This document shows, in pieces, positions 33,484 through 42,128 of a stretch of DNA of 64,000 bases. Made by a program: the position numbers and the translations under genes. Origin of the DNA: Sanyastnella coralliicola (lineage in GTDB: Bacteria; Bacteroidota; Bacteroidia; Flavobacteriales_D; Sanyastnellaceae); NCBI RefSeq assembly GCF_030845195.1, contig NZ_CP132543.1, positions 1,815,501-1,879,500 of the forward strand, written 5' to 3'. The notes beneath the pieces were generated by a model that saw only the letters and a list, made by a program, of their open reading frames with translations, made no database searches and was not told the DNA's origin. Each line of letters opens with the position of its first letter. Positions within the stretch are counted from its first letter, which is position 1.

Positions 33484-36231
33484 ATGGAACAATTTCCGGA
33501 GGGAATTGAGTTTAAATACTCTTGGCGCACTTATCAGGCTCGGGTTCTTTCTGAACTGAGGCATCATCTGGATGACAATCACCTTCATGTGGTGGCCCCC
33601 CCGGGGTCAGGTAAAACGGTGCTCGGACTTGAAGTAGCTCTTCGATTGAATAAGCCGACGCTTATTCTCGCTCCTACCCTTGCGATTAAGAACCAATGGA
33701 TCAGTCGTTTTTGTGAGTTATTCCTTCAAATTGATACCGAGCCAGATTGGATTTCGAGAGATATTAAGAATCCGAAATTCCTTACGGTGGCAACCTACCA
33801 ATCGCTGCATGCGGCGTATACCGGGATGAAAGAGAGCGAAGGAATAGAGGAAGGATTAGAGGAAGAATTACAAGGAGTATTAGAGGAAGAATTAGAATTA
33901 GAGGAAGAAGGCGTGTTAGCATCGGGGGGCTTCATTTCAGCGTTGGCCTCTGTTTCTTTGGGCACTATTGTGGTAGATGAAGCTCACCATTTGAAGAATG
34001 CATGGTGGAAGTCATTGACAGCGGTGAAAGATGCCCTCAAACCTACCATCGTTGGACTGACTGCCACTCCGCCATTTGATGTTTCGTATCAAGAATGGAA
34101 ACGTTACTTGGAGCTAAATGGCCCCGTTGATACGGAGATACCAGTTCCCGAACTCGTGGCGGAGGGAGATTTATGCCCACATCAAGACTATGTTCATTTC
34201 AGCTTTCCGAATCAAGCAGAGATCGAGCGAATTGAAGCCATCAGAGAAAAGATAGACGGAGCCGTCAGGGAATTGAAGTCTGACATTGACTTCATCAATG
34301 TCTTGAAGTCTCTTCCAATCATTGACCGACCACTGGATAATCTTGATTGGATTTATGGGAATATGGACGAGTACTCTTCATGTATCATCTTCTTAAATGG
34401 TATTGGAGAAGAAATCAGTCTCGATCATTACAACGTAGTGAGTGAAGGCCCCGCTACTTTTCCCGAGCTCGATTTAGAATGGTTGGAGACCCTGTTGGCC
34501 TTCTTCCTGTACTCAAAAGAACCCATGTTCTACAAGCATGAGAAGTTCAGGGAAAAGCTTCGGAACAAACTGAGGTCTCGGGGTGTCTTGCAAGGAACGT
34601 CTATCCGACTCAAGGAAAACAAGCACATCAATCGTTCTCTGAGTACTAGTTTAAGTAAGCTGGACAGTATTGTTGAGATTACTCAGTTCGAACACAAGAG
34701 CTTGAAAGAAGACTTAAGGGAAGTCATATTGACCGATTACATTCGGGCTGAATTCTTGGTCAATTCCACTACCAACGAATTGAAAATCGACAAGATTGGT
34801 GTTGTCTCGATCTTTGAACGCTTGAGAAGAGAACGTCTTGAATCACTTGAGTTGGGCGTTCTATCTGGGTCTGTTGTCATCATTCCCGTTTCCGCGCTAG
34901 CGAGATTCTTAGAATTAGCTCAGCAAAAGGGAATTGAAGACATCACCTCCATACCTCTTCCCTATGACGAAGAATATGTGCGGATCATCACATCGGAAAG
35001 GCTGAAACATCACCTTGTTCAACTGACAACGCAAGTATTCGAAGAAGGATGCTTTCAAGTATTGGTGGGGTCAAAGTCATTGCTCGGTGAAGGCTGGGAT
35101 GCTCCCTCGGTAAACACGTTGATTTTAGCGAGTTTCGTTGGTTCCTATGTCCTATCCAACCAAATGCGTGGACGGGCCATTCGAAAAGATCGATCAAATA
35201 CCGAAAAGACAGGTAACATCTGGCATTTGGTCTGTGTAGATCCGACGAGAGAGGATGGTGGGCAAGATTTAGAATTGCTCGAAAGAAGATTGGGCGGCTT
35301 TGTTGGCGTCGCTCACGGGAATGAACCACGCATTGAAAATGGCACCAAGCGACTCAATATTCCAAAGAAAGAACTGGATGAAGAGCGTTTAGCTCGATTC
35401 AATCAGCAAATGCTCCTTGAAGCAAGTGCAAGAAATACGTTGAAACTCAACTGGGTTACCGCCTTGAATCATGGAACTGTGCTCATTGAAGAAGTGCAAC
35501 TTCCTTTCGCGAGTGACAAGGATAAGAGCTACGCAGAACTGAGAACAATGTACTACCGAAACACCATTGCCTCAGTTATCGGATTATTAATGATTATGAT
35601 GACGTTCAGCGCTGAACTATTTTTTCACACCGTGATGCACTCTCTCGGAACATCGATACACCCCAAAACCTGGATCGCCTACATGCTTGTTTTCGCGGGT
35701 ATATGTATCAGCTTATTTGTAGGTATGCTCTTTAGATCAGCCCGAATGTATCTGAGGTACAGAGACATAACCAAGGATCTACATAACATTGCGGAAGCCT
35801 TGGTTGATAGTCTGTGTGAGTCAAAGGCTTTTCAATCTCGACGTTGGGACATCACGGTCGTATCGCACGTGGATCACAGTGGTGCCATTCACTGCCATAT
35901 CAATGGTGGCACTACCTATGAGAAATCATTGTTCGTCAATAGTTTGATGGAAATTGTTGGGGTCATAGATAATCCCAGGTACATCATTGTCAGAAAGAGC
36001 AAACTCTTTGGGGTGAAGAGCCAACAAGATTTTCATTCCGTCCCAGAGGTATTAGGGGCTAAAAAGAAAACTGCCGTTGGTTTCGAATCGAACTGGAAGA
36101 CGATCGTAGGCGATTGTGAGCTCGTGTATACCAGAACCATTGCTGGTAGAAAACGCCTGCTAAAATCACGAATGAAATCACTGTCGGCACAATTCGTTCC
36201 ACCTGCAGAACGTATGAGTAGATGGAGTTAA
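33484..36231 (+). CDS. Large SF2 (DEAD/DEAH) helicase with two membrane helices
   Basis: 915 aa from the ATG at 33484 (a TTG at 33478 is also in frame). RecA1: SWRTYQARVL (Q-like), VVAPPGSGKT (Walker A, about 38-45), VVDEAHH (165-168 DEAH), GLTATPP (about 192). RecA2: LLGEGWDAPSVNTLI and QMRGRAIRKDR (about 560-567). Between motifs Ib and II is an acidic insert EGIEEGLEEELQGVLEEEL and so on (about 119-143) made from a repeated GAAGAATTAGAG-type DNA. After the helicase core, two strong membrane helices (about 693-712 and 730-750) are followed by a cytoplasmic tail of about 160 residues. Membrane anchoring of an SF2 helicase is unusual. DNA or RNA as substrate is unknown. It carries one near copy of the 16-bp motif (34890). 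Confidence 0.85.
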   Translation: MEQFPEGIEFKYSWRTYQARVLSELRHHLDDNHLHVVAPPGSGKTVLGLEVALRLNKPTLILAPTLAIKNQWISRFCELFLQIDTEPDWISRDIKNPKFLTVATYQSLHAAYTGMKESEGIEEGLEEELQGVLEEELELEEEGVLASGGFISALASVSLGTIVVDEAHHLKNAWWKSLTAVKDALKPTIVGLTATPPFDVSYQEWKRYLELNGPVDTEIPVPELVAEGDLCPHQDYVHFSFPNQAEIERIEAIREKIDGAVRELKSDIDFINVLKSLPIIDRPLDNLDWIYGNMDEYSSCIIFLNGIGEEISLDHYNVVSEGPATFPELDLEWLETLLAFFLYSKEPMFYKHEKFREKLRNKLRSRGVLQGTSIRLKENKHINRSLSTSLSKLDSIVEITQFEHKSLKEDLREVILTDYIRAEFLVNSTTNELKIDKIGVVSIFERLRRERLESLELGVLSGSVVIIPVSALARFLELAQQKGIEDITSIPLPYDEEYVRIITSERLKHHLVQLTTQVFEEGCFQVLVGSKSLLGEGWDAPSVNTLILASFVGSYVLSNQMRGRAIRKDRSNTEKTGNIWHLVCVDPTREDGGQDLELLERRLGGFVGVAHGNEPRIENGTKRLNIPKKELDEERLARFNQQMLLEASARNTLKLNWVTALNHGTVLIEEVQLPFASDKDKSYAELRTMYYRNTIASVIGLLMIMMTFSAELFFHTVMHSLGTSIHPKTWIAYMLVFAGICISLFVGMLFRSARMYLRYRDITKDLHNIAEALVDSLCESKAFQSRRWDITVVSHVDHSGAIHCHINGGTTYEKSLFVNSLMEIVGVIDNPRYIIVRKSKLFGVKSQQDFHSVPEVLGAKKKTAVGFESNWKTIVGDCELVYTRTIAGRKRLLKSRMKSLSAQFVPPAERMSRWS
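33838..33910 (+). repeat. In-frame acidic repeat in the helicase gene
   Basis: Imperfect repeats of GGAAGAATTAGA and related words, encoding Glu-Glu-Glu-Leu blocks between helicase motifs Ib and II. Confidence 0.6.
34890..34905 (-). repeat. Dispersed 16-bp motif, 15 of 16
   Basis: TTCCGCGCTAGCGAGA; the 14 leading bases agree exactly with the reverse motif and one of the last two differs. Lies in the helicase gene and is read Val-Ser-Ala-Leu-Ala-Arg. Confidence 0.8.
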
Positions 36232-36253
36232 CGTTGGTCACTAGCTAAGCATT

Positions 36254-37066
36254 ATGAAAAAGTACCTATTCATCTGGATCTTCGGACTACTTGCCTGCGC
36301 TGGCACCACTCGTTCTGAAGAAGTGGTGAATGAAGCCCTTGATTCAGTAGTTGTTATCCCTATCCAGCCAGTTACTAGCGATTCGGTCCTCGTGATTCCT
36401 GCCGTCGATTCGTCCTCGGTAATGAACGAAGCTCCGATAGTCAGTCACATCGTTGATCCCGCTAGTGGTGAATTATTTATGGCTCACAAAGACTCTTCAG
36501 GGAATCCGTTAAGAAGCCTAGGGAAGCTTAAAGCGCATGTAGAAGCTGAAGGCAAAACTCTCACTTTCGCTATGAATGGTGGCATGTATATGGAAGATCG
36601 TGAGCCATTGGGACTCTACATTGAGAAGGGCCTTCTGAGACGAAAAATGAATTGGAGGAAAGACGCACATGGCAACTTCTACATGCAGCCAAATGGCGTG
36701 TTCTGCTTGACTTCAGATGGGGAAGCAAGAATTATGGCCAGTCAATTCTTCGAGTTCGAAGGAGTGTATTATGCCACTCAATCAGGCCCCCTCCTGCTGA
36801 TTCGTGGAGAAATCAATGATCTATTCAATGAAGGGTCGACCAACTTGAATATTCGAAATGGCGTCGGCATTTTGCCTGACGGAAAAGTCATCTTTGCGAT
36901 GTCGACAGAGAAAATCAACTTTTACGATTTCGCGGCTTTCTTCCAGGAACAGGGATGTCAATTCGCACTTTACCTCGACGGATTCGTCTCTAGACTCTAT
37001 CTCCCAGAAAAAGGCCACCAAGATCTTCAAGGAAACTTCGGCGTCATGATAGGTACAGCGAAATAA
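36254..37066 (+). CDS. Phosphodiester glycosidase family lipoprotein (YigE/NAGPA type)
   Basis: 270 aa. Lipoprotein signal (MKKYLFIWIFGLLAC, Cys 15), a flexible Val/Ser-rich linker, and the NAGPA/DUF2233 domain: LTFAMNGGMYMEDREPLGLYIE, PNGVFCL, QSGPLLLIRGEIN, NIRNGVGILPDGKVIFAMS, and ALYLDGFVSRLYLPE. The family cleaves phosphodiesters to sugars; substrates of bacterial members are mostly unknown. It lies 22 bases after the helicase stop on the same strand, a possible readthrough neighbour. Confidence 0.88.
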   Translation: MKKYLFIWIFGLLACAGTTRSEEVVNEALDSVVVIPIQPVTSDSVLVIPAVDSSSVMNEAPIVSHIVDPASGELFMAHKDSSGNPLRSLGKLKAHVEAEGKTLTFAMNGGMYMEDREPLGLYIEKGLLRRKMNWRKDAHGNFYMQPNGVFCLTSDGEARIMASQFFEFEGVYYATQSGPLLLIRGEINDLFNEGSTNLNIRNGVGILPDGKVIFAMSTEKINFYDFAAFFQEQGCQFALYLDGFVSRLYLPEKGHQDLQGNFGVMIGTAK

Positions 37067-37076
37067 GAAAAGAACA

Positions 37077-37111
37077 TTTCGCCACTTCGCCATTTAGCCA
37101 TTTAGCCTTTC
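37077..37111. repeat. Octamer array of TTTAGCCA/CTTCGCCA type
   Basis: TTCGCCA, CTTCGCCA, TTTAGCCA, TTTAGCC; very similar to the array before tsaD (663-716), with an 8-bp period. It lies between the glycosidase gene and the thioesterase gene. Confidence 0.7.
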
Positions 37112-37151
37112 AGACAAATTTCGAACTACCTTTATCCCTCAATCATATCGC

Positions 37152-37538
37152 ATGACCCTCGAAGAACGCATAGAAGCCTCACAAACGAGCATTTTTAAGG
37201 CAGTATTTCCCAATACTACCAACCACTACGACACCCTCTTCGGGGGAACCGCTATGCAGCTCATGGACGAAGTCGCCTTCATTACGGCTACCCGCTTCAG
37301 TCGTCAACGAATGGTCACGGTATCAAGCGATCGTATCGACTTCAAAAAGCCCATCCCAGCAGGCACCATCGCCGAATTGCAAGGAAAAGTCATCTACCTC
37401 GGTAGAACGAGCCTGAAGATTCGCGTAAATATCTACATCGAACAGATGTACTCTGACCAACGCGACAAAGCCATCACCGGAGAATTCACCTTCGTAGCCA
37501 TCGACGAGAGCAAAAGGCCCGTAAAAATCGAAGCTTAA
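37152..37538 (+). CDS. Acyl-CoA thioesterase (YciA-type hotdog)
   Basis: 128 aa. Single hotdog domain: VFPNTTNHYDTLFGGTAMQLMDEVAFITATRFS contains the conserved Asn, Gly-Gly and Asp/Glu residues of the YciA/BACH group; MVTVSSDRIDFKKPIPAGTI and LGRTSLKIRV follow. Hydrolyses fatty acyl-CoA in the cytoplasm. TACCTTTA at 37127-37134 is a near-consensus -7 box. The 147-base gap behind the gene has a low-complexity pyrimidine-rich stretch (about 37541-37600, CTCTCATT and TTATTC words). Confidence 0.9.
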   Translation: MTLEERIEASQTSIFKAVFPNTTNHYDTLFGGTAMQLMDEVAFITATRFSRQRMVTVSSDRIDFKKPIPAGTIAELQGKVIYLGRTSLKIRVNIYIEQMYSDQRDKAITGEFTFVAIDESKRPVKIEA

Positions 37539-37685
37539 GAAGTCTCCCTCTTTAATTCTCCCTCTCATTCTCATTCACACTCTTATTCTTATTCTTAACC
37601 TAGTTCAATGTACCTACATCTATCTCGTCCATAGCTTTGTTGTTATGTTGAAGCAATCATCGTTTCAACGCACAGAATATCAGCT

Positions 37686-38543
37686 ATGCAAAAGAAAGTT
37701 TTAGGAATACACAAGACAGCAAATGAGCCGGTTGGAGCACTGAGTACCTACAGAGCGCTTCCAACACGAAGTTTACCTGAGCTTGATCCATTTCTATTGA
37801 TCAACCATCATGGATTGCAGACCTTCCCCCCTCGCAATTCAGGTCTTCCGTTTGGTCCTCACCCGCATAAGGGATTTGAGACTTTGACCTTCGTTTTTGA
37901 AGGAAGCGTAGCCCATAAAGATTCTACTGGTGGCGTACATGTCACACACAAAGGAGGTGTTCAATGGATGACTGCGGGAAAAGGAATCGTCCACAGCGAA
38001 GAGTCTGACGATCAATTCAAAGAGCACGGAGGTGACCTCGAAATCATCCAAGTATGGATGAATCTTCCGAAGAGCCTCAAACTCTCCTCTCCTGACTATC
38101 AAGGATACGAAGAGCAAGATCTCGTCCACATCGCTGGTCCAAACGGAGCTTACGAATGGAATATCATCAGCGGTTCCGCCGAAGGCGAAAAAGGCCCACA
38201 TGAATCAAAAACAGATCTGTTCATGTCGAGCCTAGAAGTAAACGCCGGAGAGACTTTTGAAACTGAAGTGTCTCCTGACAGGAATGTCATGTTATACCAA
38301 GTTCGTGGAGCCTCTAAAATCAACGGATTTGAAGTCAACATGCGCGAGATCATCGAATTTGCGAATGAAGGAGAAGCTATTTCCATTCAAGCCAAAGAAG
38401 ATTCGCTCTTCCTCTTCTGTCACGGTGCACCAATCAACGAACCGGTGGTAGCTCACGGTCCTTTCGTGATGAACACACATGAGGAAATTAATGAAGCCAT
38501 CTTCGAATATCAAACAGGAAAATTTGGGAACATTCCCGCTTAA
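37686..38543 (+). CDS. Pirin family protein
   Basis: 285 aa. Bicupin. The N-terminal metal site is visible: GPHPHKGFETLTF (H59, H61) and GIVHSEESD (H103, E105); FEGSVAHKDSTGG precedes it. Pirins bind iron; some act as quercetinases or redox sensors. It stands 17 bases upstream of the YceI gene, the pair likely one transcript. Confidence 0.92.
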   Translation: MQKKVLGIHKTANEPVGALSTYRALPTRSLPELDPFLLINHHGLQTFPPRNSGLPFGPHPHKGFETLTFVFEGSVAHKDSTGGVHVTHKGGVQWMTAGKGIVHSEESDDQFKEHGGDLEIIQVWMNLPKSLKLSSPDYQGYEEQDLVHIAGPNGAYEWNIISGSAEGEKGPHESKTDLFMSSLEVNAGETFETEVSPDRNVMLYQVRGASKINGFEVNMREIIEFANEGEAISIQAKEDSLFLFCHGAPINEPVVAHGPFVMNTHEEINEAIFEYQTGKFGNIPA

Positions 38544-38560
38544 ACATAAAAACGATAATC

Positions 38561-39109
38561 ATGGAAAATACTGCGACAGCAACAAAGTGGATCACAGACA
38601 CAGCGCACTCTGAACTTCAATTCAAAGTGAAGCACCTCGTGATTACAACAGTAACTGGTCAGTTCAAGACATTCAACGGAACCGTTAACAGCGAAAGCGA
38701 AGATTTCAATAACGCGAAGGTCAATATCGATGTAGATCTAAACAGCATATACACAAACAATGACGATCGCGATAACCACCTTCGTTCTGGAGATTTCTTC
38801 GACGTAGAAAATCACCCAAAGATGACTTTCGCTAACGGTGTGCTAGCGCATGACAACGGTGATTACAAACTCACTGGAGACTTGACAATTAAGGGCACCA
38901 CAAAACCAGTAACATTCGATGTTGACTTCAATGGTGTAGCAAAAGATCCTTGGGGTAATATGAAGGCTGGATTCGAATTCTCAACAGCAATCAACCGTAA
39001 AGACTTCGGATTGACATGGAACGCCACTACTGAAGCAGGCGGACTATTGGTTGGAGAAGATGTGAAGATCATCGGCTCAGTTCAGCTGCAGGCGGCAGCT
39101 GAGGAGTAA
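38561..39109 (+). CDS. YceI family lipocalin-like protein
   Basis: 182 aa. WITDTAHSELQFKVKHLVITTVTGQFKTFNGTV, DDRDNHLRSGDFFDVENHPKMTFANG and LTIKGTTKPVTFDVDF are the YceI blocks. The fold is a beta barrel that binds polyisoprenoids. There is no signal peptide, so this member is cytoplasmic. Second gene of the pirin pair, followed by a strong terminator. Confidence 0.93.
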   Translation: MENTATATKWITDTAHSELQFKVKHLVITTVTGQFKTFNGTVNSESEDFNNAKVNIDVDLNSIYTNNDDRDNHLRSGDFFDVENHPKMTFANGVLAHDNGDYKLTGDLTIKGTTKPVTFDVDFNGVAKDPWGNMKAGFEFSTAINRKDFGLTWNATTEAGGLLVGEDVKIIGSVQLQAAAEE

Positions 39110-39132
39110 GATCCTTTTCACAAATAATTTGC

Positions 39133-39161
39133 AAAACCCCGGGAACAAACCCCGGGGTTTT
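39133..39161 (+). terminator. Rho-independent terminator after yceI
   Basis: Stem AAAACCCCGGG (39133-39143) with CCCGGGGTTTT (39151-39161), 7-base loop, 11 bp perfect; T run at the end. Confidence 0.88.
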
Positions 39162-39176
39162 GTTTGTTATAGGGGT

Positions 39177-39569
39177 ATGCATCAGCGCCATGAGATCATC
39201 GGTTTGAAGAGACTGCGGGTGGGAAAGAAGATCGTAGGCTATGAGCGCCAAGAGAATCAAGCCCCCTTCTACAGCAAAGATCTTTTCTGGTGGAACGGTG
39301 AACGCCTTCCTCACTCGGAATTTGACCGAGCCATCGGCCTGCGCGATAAAAACAACCGATACGTCTTCATCAACGACATTGTAGAAGTCGATACAGGCAA
39401 ACGTTTCCGAGGCAAAAAGATGTACCGCATCGCCGAATATGAAGGCAAAGTAGGCTTGATCGCTCTCAAAGGCGATAATCACAAAGAACTCGAACACTTA
39501 CTCGAAGTAAGGAGCTTCGAAGTGTTATCGTTTACTTTCTTGCATGATGATATACCGAACTCTTACTAA
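39177..39569 (+). CDS. Hypothetical protein
   Basis: 130 aa from ATG 39177; an in-frame ATG at 39129 would start inside the terminator stem. MHQRHEIIGLKRLRVGKKIVGYER, KDLFWWNGERLPHSEFDRAIGLRDKNNRYVFINDIVEV and FRGKKMYRIAEYEG suggest an all-beta SH3-like protein of the YopX-like style, though this is only a resemblance. No signal. It lies close behind the YceI terminator, and a heptamer array starts one base after its stop. Confidence 0.6.
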   Translation: MHQRHEIIGLKRLRVGKKIVGYERQENQAPFYSKDLFWWNGERLPHSEFDRAIGLRDKNNRYVFINDIVEVDTGKRFRGKKMYRIAEYEGKVGLIALKGDNHKELEHLLEVRSFEVLSFTFLHDDIPNSY

Positions 39570-39570
39570 G

Positions 39571-39685
39571 AGGCCTAAGGCCTATGGCTTAAGGCGTAAG
39601 TGGATTGTTATGTCCATTCATAAGAGATTAGGCAAAAGCCTTAGGCCTTAGGCCTTAAGCCATATGCCATCAGGCTATAGGCCTG
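39571..39685. repeat. Two heptamer arrays (AGGCCTA and AGGCCTT/ATGCCAT types)
   Basis: 39571-39598: AGGCCTA twice, TGGCTTA, AGGCGTA. 39630-39685: AGGCAAA, AGCCTT, AGGCCTT twice, AAGCCAT, ATGCCAT and further. Mixed sense AGG and GCC words give a fold-back. It covers the gap before the envelope protein gene. Confidence 0.85.
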
Positions 39686-39720
39686 AGAAAAAAGTTAACT
39701 TTAGTCCGAAACCAATTTCC

Positions 39721-41919
39721 ATGAGCTTTCGACTGATTGTCACTTGTCTCTGTCTACTGCCCTTTTTTGCTTCTGCGCAAAGTCTTAAACAATGGACTGC
39801 CCTCGGGGATGATGCATGGGCGCGGAATGATGTGCTTGCTGCTGCGGAGTATTATGCAGAAGCTTACGCCATTGACAGCGCTGACTTTGATATGACCATC
39901 AAATATGCTGAGGCATTGCGGGCTTCTCGAAACTCTAAGAAGGCTGAATACCTCTATGCGAAGGCCTTTAATAAGGATAAAGGGAAACTTTTTGAACTTG
40001 GACAATTCCGCTTAGCGGAGATGCAAAAGGCCAATGGCAAGTACATAGAGGCACTTCGTAACTACAAAAAGTTTAGCAAGAAGTACAAGCGGAAAAAAGA
40101 CAGTTACCTCTACCGTAAATCGTTACAGGAAATTGAGAGCTGTACTTACGCCTTGAACGCTCGTCGTTTGGATGGGCCGGTTACCGTTGAAAGACTTCCC
40201 GGCAATGTCAATACTACAGAGTCTGAATTCGCCCCGTTTCTTTTCGATAGTACCCTTTTCTATTCCTCGTTTAGAGAAGAAGCGAACCACATCTCGTTCT
40301 GGAGAGCCTCAATGGAAGACTCACTCTACAACATTGATCAAGGATACGCGGCCAAGTTTGAGAAAGACTTTGATTCTGGGAACCTTGTCTTCTCCCCTGA
40401 CCGATCCCGAGCTTATTATGTTGAATGTCCGGATAGCTCATGCCGCATCATGGAAGCAGAAGTTGTAGAAGGTCGCATTCAACCAGGGCGTTCTATTCCT
40501 ACCATCAATAGCATCGAATACAACAGCACCATGCCTTGGGTTGGTCTGTACAAAGGACAAGAAGTTCTATTCTACTGCTCTGACCGCCCTGGCACACGCG
40601 GACAGTTGGATATTTGGTGGACGTTCAGAAATGACGACGGAAGTTGGCAAGCGCCGGCAAATGCTGGAGACAACGTGAATACTCCTGATAATGAGCTCTC
40701 GCCTTATTTCATCAATGAGCAGCTGTTCTTCAGTAGCAACTGGCATGTTGGCTTTGGTGGGTACGACGTGTTTCGCTCGAAAGGATATCCCCGCAGTTTC
40801 CAGGAACCTGAGAATCTTGGTTACCCGGTGAATTCAAGTCAAAACGATCTCTACTACCGATACTTTGATGAATTGAACGGCGGCTTGATGGCTTCAAATC
40901 GTCCGGGAAGTCTTGGTAACTCAACTTACTGCTGCAACGACCTCTACTTGGTTCAATTCCGTGATTCGCTTCCTGTAGACACTCCAGAGGTATTCGTTTC
41001 GCTGCGTCAGTTGAATGAATATTTGCCAGTGACCCTCTACTTCCACAATGACGAACCAAACCCTAATACACGGGATACCACCACTACGCTGAGCTACAGT
41101 GATTGTTTTGACTCCTACCAGCAACTCAAAAACAAATACCTCAAAGAGAACGCGAAAGGGTTGTCAGGTGACAAAAAAGAGGAAGCAGAATACGATGTCG
41201 AAGACTTCTATTCACTCTTCCTTGAAAAAGGTTTCAATGACCTCAGCATCTTCTCTGATCTGCTTCTCCAAGAACTAGAAAAAGGGTTCAGTATTCAGTT
41301 GACCATTAAAGGATTTGCTTCTCCCCGTGCCGAGAGTGACTATAACGTCAACCTAACAAGAAGAAGAATTGCCAGCTTAGTAAACTACCTGAACGATGCC
41401 AAGGATGGTGCTTTCATGCCCTACATCAATGGTGAAGCCGATAACCACGCCACCCTCACCTTCACCGAAGTTCCATTCGGTGAATACGAAGCTGACCAAC
41501 AAGTAAGTGATGACCTTTCCGATGAACAAGAGTCAATCTACTCTCGCGGCGCTCGTCTAGAACGAAAGATTGAAATTCAGTCAGTTCAGCGCGGAATGCC
41601 AGATAGCCTTTTCGCTGCTTCTGGCTTTGATAAGCTCGTTCACAATTTTGGGCTTGTTACTTCTAACACTAGCGTGGAAACGCTTTTCCGCTTAACCAAT
41701 AACGGCACTGACACCCTCCGCATAGACTCCATAGCCAGCAGCTGCGGATGCACCGTTCCAACCCTCGAAAAAACAGTCCTCGCCCCAGAAGAATCCACAG
41801 ACATCTTGGTGGTATTCACTTCTGACCAACAAAAAGGACAGGTAGTACGCTCTATTCTTCTCTTTACGAATGAAGCATTGGAGCCGAGGGAGATTCAGAT
41901 TACGGCAGAAATACAGTAA
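39721..41919 (+). CDS. TPR-PD40-OmpA-like-DUF1573 envelope protein
   Basis: 732 aa from ATG 39721 (an earlier in-frame codon at 39664 lies in the repeat). Signal peptide MSFRLIVTCLCLLPFFASA. Order: TPRs (about 20-130, DDAWARNDVLAAAEYYAEAYAID), PD40/WD40-like beta propeller (about 155-420, with SFREE..., LVFSPDRSRAYY, VLFYCSDRPGTRG, FFSSNWHVG, LMASNRPGSLG), an OmpA-related C-terminal part (about 505-620, IKGFASPRAESDYNVNLTRRR), and a DUF1573 domain (about 640-732, SIASSCGCTVPTLEK). The first three are the PorE/T9SS-associated arrangement; the DUF1573 end is not. A near -7 box, TAACTTTA, lies at 39696-39703. Confidence 0.82.
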   Translation: MSFRLIVTCLCLLPFFASAQSLKQWTALGDDAWARNDVLAAAEYYAEAYAIDSADFDMTIKYAEALRASRNSKKAEYLYAKAFNKDKGKLFELGQFRLAEMQKANGKYIEALRNYKKFSKKYKRKKDSYLYRKSLQEIESCTYALNARRLDGPVTVERLPGNVNTTESEFAPFLFDSTLFYSSFREEANHISFWRASMEDSLYNIDQGYAAKFEKDFDSGNLVFSPDRSRAYYVECPDSSCRIMEAEVVEGRIQPGRSIPTINSIEYNSTMPWVGLYKGQEVLFYCSDRPGTRGQLDIWWTFRNDDGSWQAPANAGDNVNTPDNELSPYFINEQLFFSSNWHVGFGGYDVFRSKGYPRSFQEPENLGYPVNSSQNDLYYRYFDELNGGLMASNRPGSLGNSTYCCNDLYLVQFRDSLPVDTPEVFVSLRQLNEYLPVTLYFHNDEPNPNTRDTTTTLSYSDCFDSYQQLKNKYLKENAKGLSGDKKEEAEYDVEDFYSLFLEKGFNDLSIFSDLLLQELEKGFSIQLTIKGFASPRAESDYNVNLTRRRIASLVNYLNDAKDGAFMPYINGEADNHATLTFTEVPFGEYEADQQVSDDLSDEQESIYSRGARLERKIEIQSVQRGMPDSLFAASGFDKLVHNFGLVTSNTSVETLFRLTNNGTDTLRIDSIASSCGCTVPTLEKTVLAPEESTDILVVFTSDQQKGQVVRSILLFTNEALEPREIQITAEIQ

Positions 41920-42058
41920 GGGCTTATGGCTTATGGCTTAAGGCTTAAGCCCGTCTGAATTCTGAATTTCAACTTGAAATTCAGCGACAACTAAAGTACC
42001 TCGAGCTAGAATAGCCATTCTTAAAGACATACGCCTTAGGCCTTAGGCCATAAGCCTT
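41920..42058. repeat. Inverted pair of heptamer arrays (TGGCTTA / GGCCTTA types)
   Basis: 41920-41947: GGGCTTA, TGGCTTA, TGGCTTA, AGGCTTA. 42032-42058: CGCCTTA, GGCCTTA, GGCCATA, AGCCTTA. The latter are the inverse theme. It covers the convergent gap between the envelope protein and the prolyl oligopeptidase, up to the latter's terminator. Confidence 0.85.
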
Positions 42059-42090
42059 AAAAAAAGAAAGCCCCCAAAACGGAGGCTTTC
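42059..42090 (-). terminator. Terminator of the prolyl oligopeptidase gene
   Basis: On the minus strand, GAAAGCC...GGCTTTC stem (42066-42072 with 42084-42090 plus two inner pairs), followed by seven Ts (42059-42065). A second imperfect palindrome lies at 42096-42116. Confidence 0.75.
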
Positions 42091-42128
42091 TGTTAAGGGC
42101 ACGCATGCGTGTCCCTATATTTCTTTTT

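Noticed and set aside
37541-37600. Pyrimidine-rich stretch after the thioesterase gene
   Set aside because: Low complexity without a stable repeat unit or hairpin; noted as unexplained but weak.
42096-42116. Palindrome GGGCACGCATGCGTGTCCC near the oligopeptidase end
   Set aside because: It pairs only with a bulge and almost no loop; the real terminator is the neighbouring hairpin.
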